Below are positions 8,901 to 17,185 of a stretch of DNA of 31,947 nt, piece after piece. This stretch comes from a virus. The notes under the pieces were generated by a model. That model was not told where the DNA came from. It worked only from the letters and a program-made list of their open reading frames with translations, and searched no databases. Made by a program: the position numbers and the translations under genes. Every line of letters starts with the position of its first letter. Positions within the stretch are counted from its first letter, which is position 1. The stretch is from positions 1 to 31,947 of IMG/VR virus record IMGVR_UViG_3300025476_000006; one strand, written 5' to 3'.

Positions 8901-10913
8901 AATTGCGCTTGTCCCAAATTCAATTGAAGGAACAGTTGAACTATTCTTGGTTAACGAATAAGAAGAATACTGGTCAGTTGATTGACCTGAACTGTTGTTT
9001 ACTCTCAGGATTCTAATAACATCGCTTGCATTCCCACTTAAGCCAGCAACAGCATCGCCACTCACTGACTCAACTGCGGTTCCACCTGTAAATACTATTG
9101 TGTCTGAACCGTCTTCAGAGCCTTTTGTAATAGTTGCGTCGGTTACTGTAACTCTAACCTTAGTAACCTGAGTTGGGTTATAAGAGTGCAAATACTTGAG
9201 GTAATATGTCGCCCCATTGCTAGGGTCTGAACCACCCAATGACCAATCTATGTCGCCATCAGTTCGCTTAAAATCTGTAAGGTAGATAAAATTGTATTTA
9301 CTGTCGTGACAATCAGCCAGAGTATTACTTACACCCAACAATGTGCTTGCGGAATAATCCATACTATCTGTGTCACTTCCGCCATCTCGAACAACTGATT
9401 CAACCCTCTCCGTAATATATGAAAGGTCTGTAATCTCTTTGACGTAGTTGTCGTCCATTTCATAGATGCGAGTTCCAGTAACATAGTAGGTTCCAGTAGC
9501 TACGCCGAGAATTGTGTAAGCGTCTGATGCCACGGCCTCAACGGTCAAATTCTTACCATCACACGCTTTTATCATTACGTGCGTGCCACTTGCAGCGCAC
9601 TGGACTAGCGGATACAAAACACCATTTGTTGGGTATGCGTTAATGCTAGTATTGATAGCTGCGGACACATCGGCGGCTGTTGCTGCTGTTAGTCCAGCAC
9701 CAAATGTCACTGTATGGCTACTTCCCGCACCTACCTTAATTTTAACAGCTAAATTGGCAACATTGAAATTCTCTGAGGTTGTTCCAATAGTATAGCCACC
9801 AGTTGCATCGAATGAGCCTAGAACACTATTATTGACACTACCAACGTCCCTAGCTTTAGGAATCTCAACAGTCTGTGTAGCGATAGTCTCAATCTCGTTA
9901 CCTTCTACATAGGCTTTACCTGAGTAGATATAGGCTGTCATCAGCGTATCATCGTCGTCGATGTTATCTTTAACTGAAATCTGAAATGGTCTGACTACAA
10001 AGTTACCAGAAGTATCAAAAGTCCTTCGAGCCATTTCCTTCTGAAGTTCAGTCTTCTCACTCTTGATAACCGTGAATACTGGAGCATTGTCGATGAACTC
10101 TCGAATATCAACCTGCCCAGCTGTATCAACAACCCAAGTAATCGTGTAAACTAATCTGTCTGCCCCAGCTTGAGCATACTGAAGGTCAACGCCCTCATCC
10201 TGATTTTTGATATATGCGTCTGTTCCTGATGTCACTACGGTAGGCGTAATTGTTAAGCCAACAACTTCTTTGCCACTTCCAGTTAGTGTAACCTGTCCGG
10301 CTGGAACAGGAACATACTGACCATCTAACTGTATTTTGCCCTCAGTAAAGTTCCAGGTGGTTCCACTAACAAACTGCTCTGCCAAGCCCTCGATGATGTC
10401 GCCGTTTTTATGGATAGCTGATGCAATGTCTTTATCCGCTCGCTGCAATATCCACTGCATGTCCATAAGCTCTTGTCGTTGCAGATACCTTCCAGCGTGA
10501 AACAACATTGCTCGCCATTCAGGTCTACCTGAAGTGTTTTCTACTGGAGCAACTACCGTGGGTGACACTGTTTGGTTCGTATCATTAAAAGACCACGGAG
10601 CCGCAGTTGCTTCCCCAAGATACCTGTATGAGCCTGTAGAGAGTTTGTAATATTTAACGCCCAACACGCCATCAGGAATTGAGTCTATGGTTAACGCAAC
10701 ATAATTACCCGAAGTCAATACCGCAGGTCCATCAGTTACGATGACAATGGCGCATGGCGTGGTTTGACCAACGAGCGAAACAAAGGTGGCCACGTATGAA
10801 TAACTCGTAGAGCCTGTGGTCCCAACAACCGCTGCGGATAGAATAGGCTCCGCTAGGTCATCCATAGCCCTGAGTTTATAGTCGCTAATCTGTTTTGAGT
10901 CTAAGAAGCCCAT
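5994..10913 (-). CDS. giant baseplate/tail protein with DUF4815-like domain, 1639 aa
   Basis: Residues about 125-350 match the DUF4815 type: PEWRAMLFHAGRYLQRQELM, then helical IASAIHKNGDIIEG and strands ending at RRTFDTSGNFVVRPFQISV. The family continues near 740-1010 with DYYLARVDKLAL and LTPLEDFWTDVAQM. Residues about 375-475 carry a beta-rich domain also found in the sheath and decoration proteins here. Near 1240 a DPLAQTFAVESGIRWISYVK segment resembles the LAQTF strand of wedge proteins in large phages. Residues about 1534-1606 look like an FCCH-like domain (ITDATNATPIVCTSAGHGYE), inserted before the final TQCRLRFYLETGNRVVTPKV strands. The ATG follows AGGAG by 8 nt. It is probably a peripheral wedge or fibre-anchoring subunit. 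The DUF4815 call is good; the exact baseplate position is inferred from gene order. Confidence 0.8.
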   Translation of the reverse strand: MGFLDSKQISDYKLRAMDDLAEPILSAAVVGTTGSTSYSYVATFVSLVGQTTPCAIVIVTDGPAVLTSGNYVALTIDSIPDGVLGVKYYKLSTGSYRYLGEATAAPWSFNDTNQTVSPTVVAPVENTSGRPEWRAMLFHAGRYLQRQELMDMQWILQRADKDIASAIHKNGDIIEGLAEQFVSGTTWNFTEGKIQLDGQYVPVPAGQVTLTGSGKEVVGLTITPTVVTSGTDAYIKNQDEGVDLQYAQAGADRLVYTITWVVDTAGQVDIREFIDNAPVFTVIKSEKTELQKEMARRTFDTSGNFVVRPFQISVKDNIDDDDTLMTAYIYSGKAYVEGNEIETIATQTVEIPKARDVGSVNNSVLGSFDATGGYTIGTTSENFNVANLAVKIKVGAGSSHTVTFGAGLTAATAADVSAAINTSINAYPTNGVLYPLVQCAASGTHVMIKACDGKNLTVEAVASDAYTILGVATGTYYVTGTRIYEMDDNYVKEITDLSYITERVESVVRDGGSDTDSMDYSASTLLGVSNTLADCHDSKYNFIYLTDFKRTDGDIDWSLGGSDPSNGATYYLKYLHSYNPTQVTKVRVTVTDATITKGSEDGSDTIVFTGGTAVESVSGDAVAGLSGNASDVIRILRVNNSSGQSTDQYSSYSLTKNSSTVPSIEFGTSAIDWSAAGAQGSAPLGQPTTAATYYVTFEYWKSTAGDYVSPDSYVNDYPEIELAPDGVTQLRDCIDFRRVGSTGDAAKVLPTVNDSPRLDYDYYLARVDKLALGSDGYFFRIPGAPAVLPPIPANQVGPLTIAQLTVPPYTYYPENVMIEKLEVQRKTVWSVNEMQCQIDRLKYQAALTEVQKDAADNPAAAEAKGIFTDPLIGFKHSDVAFNTNGVTFNVAIDGSEQCLRLPASEDGQSLSVDLVNSTNIAKIGSVVVFDYSPTVFLSQPKATAILNVNPNELYGWLGTMSLTPLEDFWTDVAQMALIDANYDEQMNWVQQTNAELARQITWGAWKIAWDNSGGWAARSMVENNNNLTGTGGVHWSTASGGGVNAAIERSGAYKQIIPERTLVEVSDRVVDLSVIPYCRTTKDGSPFYINVEVHGVLPSTDMACTIDGVPVDFLHVSPSVAGVSTYKSKSTVVSSGAGKLTARFVMPSGIAVGRKNINVFSAADPEETYAMGVFTSQGFLETHQKTVMGILSTTEREVVVGPDALGGRLFHYGDPLAQTFAVESGIRWISYVKLYFQSKDATLPVTVEIRETFNGSPTMKVLQSKTLYPASIAISDDASLATTFTFDEMVGYSAGEYCVVIHCNTTTYNVWVAKMGEVNVSDGTMLRAQATGGVLFTSPNNSTWEPHATWDLTFELGEANFQNIAQVVFDEITGLQASAFITAVTHLMPTGCNMYWAYSVDSGTNWSAFLPGIDTDLSSVATKVKIMCDVTGTGATFQILDSGAGIIALLNAEDGDYIGTNAEFDENCSEVVVVADINTDGVNGSGTRSVTPYYSIDDGEVWVELKPAAGFVPTNVGDGTYKEYTFNTRGEVSITDATNATPIVCTSAGHGYEENTVVLIAGVTGNTNANGIRRIVNVTTDDFELVDATTGADIAGNGSFGGTVTMVVNPFTQCRLRFYLETGNRVVTPKVKKIRGICS

Positions 10914-10928
10914 TCTATATTCTCCTAA

Positions 10929-11441
10929 TTATCTGAATTCAATCATAATTTCTATTACTTCAAGTCTTGTGTCAGTCATAATGGTCGCTACATCATTGTC
11001 TAGGTATTCCAGTAAGCCTTCTGAGCTAACATTTGCAGGGGCAAGCCATGAATCAGATTCATGGCCCAATACCGGAACGAGGTTACTAAATAGCGCAACC
11101 TGCCGAAATGTCTCGTAAGGCTGTCCACTGGTCGGGTCAAAACGAGCCAGCATATAAAGGAATCTTGCCCCTTCGTCTATTGCGTCTACGTCAGCAACAA
11201 ATTCGTATTTGGTTCCGAGATGCGTAACGTCTTCACCAGTGCTAACAACTTTACAAAGCGTAACCTGTGTAGGAGTAACGTACACAACAGGTTCCTCAAT
11301 GGTAGAAGCAGTCGGTGACGGATCAGGTGGGTTTTTTTCATTGTCCCATGCGGTAGTTCGTCCAATAGCAACCCAATAAGTTGAGTTTGTCTTATGGAGT
11401 AGTCCCCTTCGCGCGCGGCCTTGGTATGTAGTGACGGCCAT
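10929..11441 (-). CDS. baseplate wedge-associated protein, 170 aa (gp8 position)
   Basis: The N-terminus contains YWVAIGRTTAWDNEKNPPDP, a form of the 'IGRTTPWDDENNPP' segment seen near the start of a family of phage virion proteins encoded next to DUF4815 proteins. The remainder is a mixed alpha/beta domain with strands such as VVYVTPTQVTLCKVV and a C-terminal LEVIEIMIEFR. No catalytic motif is seen. AGGAGAT lies about 7 nt before the ATG, and gaps to both neighbours are 11-15 nt. Position between the gpI-like gene and the DUF4815 gene suggests a wedge subunit linking the inner baseplate to the outer fibre-bearing ring. Equivalence to T4 gp8 is not shown by the sequence and is only a positional analogy. 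Confidence 0.6.
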   Translation of the reverse strand: MAVTTYQGRARRGLLHKTNSTYWVAIGRTTAWDNEKNPPDPSPTASTIEEPVVYVTPTQVTLCKVVSTGEDVTHLGTKYEFVADVDAIDEGARFLYMLARFDPTSGQPYETFRQVALFSNLVPVLGHESDSWLAPANVSSEGLLEYLDNDVATIMTDTRLEVIEIMIEFR

Positions 11442-11452
11442 ATTAATATCTC

Positions 11453-12733
11453 CTATGGTTCTTCTTCAGTTTTTTGGACTCCAGCCTGCAAAGCAGCCTC
11501 ATATTCTGTTAGAGGAATAGCCTCGTCGCCTTCATTGCCTAAAATATCATCTATGTTTCCAGGCAGGTTGCTGTCTCCAGTTAGATAACCCTGTGCAACG
11601 GCAAGCCCTTCTCTGTAGCCAGTTATTTGTGTAGCCCAACCAAGCGATTCAAACTCATCGTAATTATCTAATTGGTGAATCCCGTAACGACTCTGTGTAG
11701 CCAACACCTCAAATACGCCGAATATGTTGTGCCAACTATCTTCTGTAGCAACCGCAGGTCCACACTCAAATAGGATAGACTTTGGATGCCATTCAGATAT
11801 TTGAAATCCACGTTCCGGTTGCCACGACAACGGCAATTCCCCAAGTATAGAATCACCAATATTGCCTATTAGTGCTGCACTCTCGTGATAATAGATTGGG
11901 TAATATGTCTTTTGAGGAGCAAGGCTTGGATACCAGGAAAGGAAAACATCTCCCAGTGTTCCTATGTTAAGACCACCATCCGAATTACTTATCTGATGCC
12001 AAACTATAGGGAAGTAAGACTTTTGAACCTGTCTATTTGGCATCCATGATAGGAATACATTTCTATCAGCCTCATAGTCAGTGATTATGTTTCCATAACC
12101 CAAGACACCTTGTCTTTGGTTGCCAGAGTGCAACATCTGCCCATGAAGCAGAGAGAAGTCCATCTCCCATATTGAGAATAGTTGCCTACCATATATCAGA
12201 TACCAGATAGTTCCAGCGGGGACTGTTTTCTGCATGACAGGTTCAACTTCGGCTCTAACTAAACTAGGGACAGAAGAATCGACTAGCTTTAACTGGTATG
12301 CTCCGTCATGCCAGAAATTAGCCGTGACCATGTAGGAATCAGGTTCACTCAATCGACCTTGGCGTGATAGGACAAGTAGTTTGGAAGCATTATCTGTAAC
12401 TTGGATAGATTCACAGCCAAGTTCAACCATGTCGTCGGAGAGGCGAGCAATGGTGCCTTTGTAGGAGGCTCTCTTTAACGCATATCTGATTCTGTTTCTA
12501 TTCCAAAGAAACGACTTATTGTCATCCCACTCATGCCCAACAAGATCCTTAATTAGAGGCAAAAACTTATCATCGGCTTTGTCTATGCTAACAAACTTTA
12601 GATATTCCTCTATTGTCCCGCCAATATGCTCAAGTTCATCATCTATGGCGCCAAAGAATCTTCTTGATACTGTGTCGGAATCTAGCCTACGCCATATTTC
12701 AGGAACTCTTGCTATGAGTGGGTATTTTGCCAT
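11453..12733 (-). CDS. gpI-like baseplate wedge protein with C-terminal SWxP repeats, 426 aa
   Basis: Residues 1-180 resemble the P2 gpI / T4 gp7-type tail protein. Helices (YLKFVSIDKADDKFLPLIKD) are followed by the characteristic RIRYALKRASYKGTIARLSD turn and an NFWHDGAY strand, where proteins of this family read 'KGT...L'. It directly follows the gpJ gene with 2 nt between them, the standard J-I order. The C-terminal half is unusual: three spaced units FLSWMPNRQVQKSYFPIVWH (227-246), FLSWYPSLAPQKTYYPIYYH (264-283) and LPLSWQPERGFQISEWHP (300-317), about 37 residues apart. The final 60 residues are acidic. The gpI role in wedge assembly is well supported by order and N-terminus; the repeats have no role I can name. 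Confidence 0.7.
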   Translation of the reverse strand: MAKYPLIARVPEIWRRLDSDTVSRRFFGAIDDELEHIGGTIEEYLKFVSIDKADDKFLPLIKDLVGHEWDDNKSFLWNRNRIRYALKRASYKGTIARLSDDMVELGCESIQVTDNASKLLVLSRQGRLSEPDSYMVTANFWHDGAYQLKLVDSSVPSLVRAEVEPVMQKTVPAGTIWYLIYGRQLFSIWEMDFSLLHGQMLHSGNQRQGVLGYGNIITDYEADRNVFLSWMPNRQVQKSYFPIVWHQISNSDGGLNIGTLGDVFLSWYPSLAPQKTYYPIYYHESAALIGNIGDSILGELPLSWQPERGFQISEWHPKSILFECGPAVATEDSWHNIFGVFEVLATQSRYGIHQLDNYDEFESLGWATQITGYREGLAVAQGYLTGDSNLPGNIDDILGNEGDEAIPLTEYEAALQAGVQKTEEEP

Positions 12734-12735
12734 TA

Positions 12736-14169
12736 TTATCCTACGGTCACGCTAATGTCGCCAGCAACAAAGATTTCACCAATCCCTGCCTGTTGATCTA
12801 TTAGCGGTGTCACGAAGTTGACGTATTTAACTCCAGCGGTAGCGGTTATTGCAGAGAATAAATCTCCGAAAGAAAAAGTCCCTGCTATAGTCTGATTATC
12901 AACAGATAGCGCCGTCTGAATCTTGGTTACAACCTGAGAAATAACAGAGGCAGATTGATAGCCTGTCTTAATGCCTAACGAACAGGTTACGTCAAGCGCA
13001 ACTTCTACGGCGTCAAGGATAACGTAACGTCCTTCCCAATCTCCTAGATGTCCGTATATCTCACAAATTGCCATAATGTCGTCTATCATGGTTCCGGGAA
13101 GCGGGCCGCCGCCTTCAGGAACAGCATATATGACAACATACAGGTGAGGCATTTCGGGGACTGTGTTTCTGTCTGCGGCCTGAACATATTTTACGCCAGA
13201 AACGTGTTCTTTAATTAGCGTGTTATAGTCTACCTTTGTTACTCCACGCCGCTGTATCCTGGATGCTTCGGGAATCCTAAGTCTTAGTTCTTCTGTGTCT
13301 TCAGCCGGACCTCCGCCTCTTAACGGAAGAAGATTAGTTACAGAGATAACACCTGCAAATGCGCCAGGAACATCAACAACAACATTTTCTCCGCAGTTTC
13401 CGTCTGTCCCCGCTGTAACGATATAGTTTACGGTCATGTCTCCAGTGAATGTGTTTACGCCCTTGGTTCCGTCGCCTAACGTCAAATAAACCACATCTGA
13501 TGTGTCGTTTGGTCCTTCAGCCATAAGATTAAGCTGGAAATGGTTGTCTGTAGCCGTGCTTTGCCAAAAACTGTCAACTTCAGTCCATGTAATGACGGGA
13601 TCTGCTCCTGTTGTAACAGTTACAGTGTTAGCGCAAACACTCTCGCCTAAATTGTATGTCCTTTTGTTTGTTATGTCTGACAGGTCAAAATCTGCCTGTG
13701 TAAGTGTCAAAGTATTAAGTGTTCCCTGAATCACAGGGATCTCAACGGAACTTTCACTAACCTGAAAAACTATGTCTGATGTTGAAAGATAAGTAAGAGC
13801 GTCAGACCTATAAAATGGCGTATATTGTGGAATATCAAGATCAGTCGAAGGGAAGTCGTCACCTTTGGTTGCAGTTAAGTAACCTTGTGCTCCAGACGCT
13901 AAAAGGGCTTTCTCGTCAACCGTAGTGGCCTGATCTATAAGTGACTGTTTGAACTTAGCGTATTCAATACAAGTCTCCTCGTAAGCCTCATCCTGGTAAA
14001 ACGCCAAGTAATCAGATTCGCTCGCAAGTAATCGTGTCAAAACATTAGCAATACCCGAATAATTAAGGTCCGTCAGTTCAGGAAGTTCGGTTCGTATCGC
14101 CGTCATAATGGCTTCAAGCCTAGCCGTAAAGTCGCGGCCTACAAAAGTTGTATAAGCGGTTGTTGCCAT
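12736..14169 (-). CDS. baseplate wedge protein J (P2 gpJ / T4 gp6-like), 477 aa
   Basis: The N-terminal helices (LTDLNYSGIANVLTRLLASE) and following region are those of baseplate J proteins. The middle holds the beta domain with YLTLGDGTKGVNTFTGD near 228-244. The diagnostic segment is LRGGGPAEDTEELRLRIPEA (283-302) followed by RRGVTKVDYNTLIKEH and then VKYVQAADRN, which is nearly the family consensus for GG.D.E....R..AP and T..DYE.L. The C-terminal part has a ferredoxin-like alternation. J proteins dimerise to build the iris that links wedges around the hub. The ATG has AAGGA about 12 nt away, which is weak, so coupling from the gp25-gp53 gene 16 nt upstream is likely. Confidence 0.88.
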   Translation of the reverse strand: MATTAYTTFVGRDFTARLEAIMTAIRTELPELTDLNYSGIANVLTRLLASESDYLAFYQDEAYEETCIEYAKFKQSLIDQATTVDEKALLASGAQGYLTATKGDDFPSTDLDIPQYTPFYRSDALTYLSTSDIVFQVSESSVEIPVIQGTLNTLTLTQADFDLSDITNKRTYNLGESVCANTVTVTTGADPVITWTEVDSFWQSTATDNHFQLNLMAEGPNDTSDVVYLTLGDGTKGVNTFTGDMTVNYIVTAGTDGNCGENVVVDVPGAFAGVISVTNLLPLRGGGPAEDTEELRLRIPEASRIQRRGVTKVDYNTLIKEHVSGVKYVQAADRNTVPEMPHLYVVIYAVPEGGGPLPGTMIDDIMAICEIYGHLGDWEGRYVILDAVEVALDVTCSLGIKTGYQSASVISQVVTKIQTALSVDNQTIAGTFSFGDLFSAITATAGVKYVNFVTPLIDQQAGIGEIFVAGDISVTVG

Positions 14170-14185
14170 TTTTATTTACTTGTCC

Positions 14186-15046
14186 TTAAAAATAGTTTGT
14201 AGAAAGCTGATTCCGCATCCTTGCTACGGACGGCATCCTTAATGTCAATCCAACAGGCAGTTCCCTGTTAGGGTTCATTACCGATCTGTGTGCGCCGCTT
14301 TTAGCTTGGTCCTGGACATACATCTTGGCTATTACCCACCAAAGCCTAATGTCTCCGTAGTGGTCGTTAGAGATGAAGAACCATGTGTCTTTATGAGAAG
14401 TCGTGTAAGCGTAATCATCTCTCGCGTAAGGAATGTTTTTCCGTCTATATAGCCGATTATATGATGAGCCGTTTTTGGTGGCGATAGGATTGCCATAATA
14501 ACGGCTGAAGTAATCGTGACCGCTCGCATCCCTGTCCTGGGATTGATACTCAGTATCTCTAGTTTCTGATGGTGTCACAAACGGAGCGACAAGATTTCCA
14601 GGGACATTGCTTGGGATAAAGTTAATCGAAACGTGGACGTAAGCCTGGTTGGTCTGTGTCCATCTCGATGTTACTTTCCATTCTACGTTGTCTTCGGGAA
14701 CACTTGCCCTTTTCTCCCAACGTGCGGTGGAGGTATTAAAATATAAGGTTGTGACAATCCTTGTCTCATCAGTATCGGGGTCGAACAGTACATTGTGAAC
14801 GAAACTACCAAAGTTAGGCAGTGTGTCGTATTCGCCGACATTGGTGAGAATAATGTGATAAATGCTCTCCGCAATAAGGTTTCTTCGTGCGGGCACTGTT
14901 TCGCGAGCGGTCCAGCTATCGGACATATATGCCAAGTCAACGGAACAGGCGTTTAGATTCCCTTCGCTCCAGGTAAAATCCTTGGTAATAGGATCTATCC
15001 TGAGAGGGAACGAGATGCCTTTTCCGAGAAAACTATTGTTCGTCAA
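14186..15046 (-). CDS. fused gp25-like and gp53-like baseplate wedge protein, 286 aa
   Basis: Residues 1-150 are gp25-like: FLGKGISFPLRIDP at the start and an AESIYHIILTNVGEYDTLPN segment (59-78) correspond to the 'I..IL.T..GER...P.FG' signature, with FGSF at 79-82. Residues about 200-282 look like T4 gp53: DTWFFISNDHYGDIRLWWVI (220-239), then a PVGLTLRMPS strand (264-273), the LysM-like 'YGD..LWWVIA ... G..L.IPS' pattern. So two wedge proteins that are separate in T4 appear as one chain. The start is TTG 15046; it is preferred because the conserved FLGKGI sequence begins four residues later. It overlaps the spike gene by 14 nt and has little ribosome site of its own. Gp25 is a sheath-initiation wedge core; gp53 clamps wedges together. 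Confidence 0.75.
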   Translation of the reverse strand: MTNNSFLGKGISFPLRIDPITKDFTWSEGNLNACSVDLAYMSDSWTARETVPARRNLIAESIYHIILTNVGEYDTLPNFGSFVHNVLFDPDTDETRIVTTLYFNTSTARWEKRASVPEDNVEWKVTSRWTQTNQAYVHVSINFIPSNVPGNLVAPFVTPSETRDTEYQSQDRDASGHDYFSRYYGNPIATKNGSSYNRLYRRKNIPYARDDYAYTTSHKDTWFFISNDHYGDIRLWWVIAKMYVQDQAKSGAHRSVMNPNRELPVGLTLRMPSVARMRNQLSTNYF

Positions 15047-15992
15047 ACTTACTGAAATAGCTTTTTACCCCCTCTATTAGAGGTTCAAAAAATTCTTTCG
15101 GGTCTTCTTTAATAGCTTGAACAATCATCTGTTTGGTAACGTATATTGCGTCTTTCTTCCCAAGGAGTTGTTGTTGCACGCCTCCAGCGGTTAGGAAGAT
15201 CGCCTGTTCCTTTGAACTCATGAGGATGCTAGGGTCACACTCACCGGGGCTTCCCCCTGCGAACATGGAAAATATGCCTTCTCCATCTTTTGCAACTGAG
15301 ATCCAACCTTGCCCATTAACATCCAGAAATCCGCAGATACAAATACCATTTTTGGATATTTCACTTGGCATCGGCGCTGTCTGGGCCATAGCTGATTTTG
15401 TTCCTCGTGTCGCTCCCTTGCGCCATTTACTCTCGTCACCCTTCTTTTCTTCTTCGTCCTTGTCTTTTCCTGGTGTGGCCCAAAAAAAACCTGCTCCTGT
15501 GAAATCAACCATGTGCATAGATTCCTGTTGGCCGTTATCATCAAAAACCAAGGAGTGACCGGCTTCTGTCTTAATAACACGTATCCTTGTGCCTTTCCTG
15601 AGATCCTGATCTATAATTATCTTGGCTTCTTTCGGTATCAATTCCTTGCCAATCTTTTCAGGCTCTTTAGATACTCCAGGACCAGGAAAACAAACAGGGT
15701 CAAGGTAATTCGGCATAAAAAAGGTTACAAATACTGGTTGACCAGGAACCAAAGGCCACCATTGTCCAAAGTCTCCATCGTTGTAAAACGTGCTTACAGG
15801 TATCGAAATAACTTCGCACCACTGTAGCCAATTCTCTTTACTAACATGATTAAGACCTGTACACTCAACCTTAACTCTGCCCCTGCCTTCAGGATCTTTC
15901 AGGTCGCGCACAACACCTAAGTGTAAACCATTGGATTGCATCATGTGTTCAGGTTCGCCCGGTATTGTAAGTTTGTTATTGCCTGATGACAT
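15033..15992 (-). CDS. baseplate spike with OB-fold (gp5/gpV-like), 319 aa
   Basis: Residues 22-110 form the OB-fold of spike proteins: GLHLGVVRDLKDPEGRGRVK, then WCEVISIPVS, then a hydrophobic LVPGQPVFVTFFMPNYLDPV strand pair. A second beta part (RIRVIKTEAGHSLVFDDNGQ, 136-155) is the usual transition to the trimeric spike. Residues about 174-200 are a very charged insertion (KDKDEEEKKGDESKWRKG). There is no lysozyme domain as in T4 gp5, no PAAR tip and no long beta-helix repeat. The C-terminal 60 residues are helical. The gene shares its ATG with the hub stop in TAATG form, so both are made together. It should sit as a trimer under the hub and pierce the outer membrane or envelope. Confidence 0.8.
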   Translation of the reverse strand: MSSGNNKLTIPGEPEHMMQSNGLHLGVVRDLKDPEGRGRVKVECTGLNHVSKENWLQWCEVISIPVSTFYNDGDFGQWWPLVPGQPVFVTFFMPNYLDPVCFPGPGVSKEPEKIGKELIPKEAKIIIDQDLRKGTRIRVIKTEAGHSLVFDDNGQQESMHMVDFTGAGFFWATPGKDKDEEEKKGDESKWRKGATRGTKSAMAQTAPMPSEISKNGICICGFLDVNGQGWISVAKDGEGIFSMFAGGSPGECDPSILMSSKEQAIFLTAGGVQQQLLGKKDAIYVTKQMIVQAIKEDPKEFFEPLIEGVKSYFSKFDEQ

Positions 15993-17185
15993 TATCCAAC
16001 CATGCTATCTATGTTTGGTGGCGGAGCCGATGATTGTGGAGAGTAGCTGCCGTCTTTCTTAGATTCTTTCTTTTCTTCCTGGACCCACTTGTTAGATTGG
16101 AAACCAGCAATCTTTAGGTGTTCTCCTGCCGCCCTACCCTTTTGCAGTTTCACTCCCCATCTGAAGTCAATCAACATCTCGTCGCCTTCTTCTTCTGGTT
16201 GTCCAAAAACAAAAGTGTATTGGCTTTCTCCGTCTACGTCCCTGCATTTTATTGTGGCTGAATCTTTCTCATAGATGTTGGCATACATGATGATAGGCTG
16301 TTCAATAGGTTTTCCGTCCTTGCCAAGAGTGGCCCGCATTAATTCACACATGGTATGATAGCCGCTATCAACTCCCCATCGCTGCGAGGATTTTTTGACG
16401 TACCACTTGCCGCTTCCTTCAGGCCCAACATTCTGGACTGTGACACATTTCTTTGCTTCAAGACCGGGAAGTCCTATACATTCCAAATGACCATAAATAG
16501 TTGAATTGCCCGCTTTCTTTTCTTTCTGGTTCATTTGGTTTTCGGTTATCTCATTGGCTATGGCGTTAAGATCCGCCATCATCCTCCCACCCAACGAACT
16601 GTCAGCCTTGGGGAAATTCCCTTTTAGTTCGCCCGGTTTCTGCCCTCTAATTGGTGTCTCTCCGCCGCCTTGAGCAGACTTTTTACACTTAGCCATGCCC
16701 ATAACCCAATTAATCCCTGCGTGCGCTGTCTTGTTGTGCATAGGGATCTTCTCTGGGCCTTTTTTCGGCTCCTCTAGTTCAATCTTCCCTTTTATTTTTC
16801 CACTCTTGAATAGTGAATCCAGCGTATCAATGATTTTGGGATCAACTTCAGTGCTACCGGCGAAAGTTGTGCCTGTAAGCCTCTCTGTGCAGTCCATCCC
16901 AACAACACGAATCGAACAAGCCTTGGATGTATGAAAACCTTCCTCTTTATCTTTAATCGTCATGGTTACAGGCTTGCTCATTTTGCCGTTCCAGTAACCA
17001 TATCTAAGTGTAATTTCTGATTCTGTTCGTAAAGAGCCTGACAGTTTCCCTTCAGGGTTCCCAAATTCAGCGGTAAGTGTAGATATTCCTTCTTCAACGT
17101 CATCAAGTTGCCACATAATGCAAAGTTTGGTCATGTCTTGACCGTTGACGGTGATACTAAAATCCGGTGTCATTACTCGACCCAT
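15992..17185 (-). CDS. baseplate hub protein (gp27 / late control gpD-like), 397 aa
   Basis: The start MTPDFSITVNGQDMTKLCIM is the hub beta-barrel opening seen in gpD/gp27 proteins ('P.f.i.vnG.d.T'). It continues with DVEEGISTLTAEFGNPEG and ITLRYGYWNGKMSKPVTMTI, the barrel strands. Between residues about 145 and 240 is a basic linker with Gly/Lys-rich stretches. Then STIYGHLECIGLPGLEAKKC (227-246) and GKWYVKKSSQRWGVDSGYHT resume the family's second barrel and its 'G.w.v....h....Gy.t...l.r' end. The C-terminal 30 residues are Ser/Pro/Lys-rich and probably flexible. It forms the trimeric hub joining tube to spike. TAATG overlaps link it to genes on both sides. Confidence 0.82.
   Translation of the reverse strand: MGRVMTPDFSITVNGQDMTKLCIMWQLDDVEEGISTLTAEFGNPEGKLSGSLRTESEITLRYGYWNGKMSKPVTMTIKDKEEGFHTSKACSIRVVGMDCTERLTGTTFAGSTEVDPKIIDTLDSLFKSGKIKGKIELEEPKKGPEKIPMHNKTAHAGINWVMGMAKCKKSAQGGGETPIRGQKPGELKGNFPKADSSLGGRMMADLNAIANEITENQMNQKEKKAGNSTIYGHLECIGLPGLEAKKCVTVQNVGPEGSGKWYVKKSSQRWGVDSGYHTMCELMRATLGKDGKPIEQPIIMYANIYEKDSATIKCRDVDGESQYTFVFGQPEEEGDEMLIDFRWGVKLQKGRAAGEHLKIAGFQSNKWVQEEKKESKKDGSYSPQSSAPPPNIDSMVG

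Noticed and set aside
15133-15558. 141-residue plus-strand frame opposite the spike gene
   Set aside because: Pro/Ser-rich complement of a Gly/Lys/Glu-rich coding strand with no domain, fully covered by a well-supported gene.
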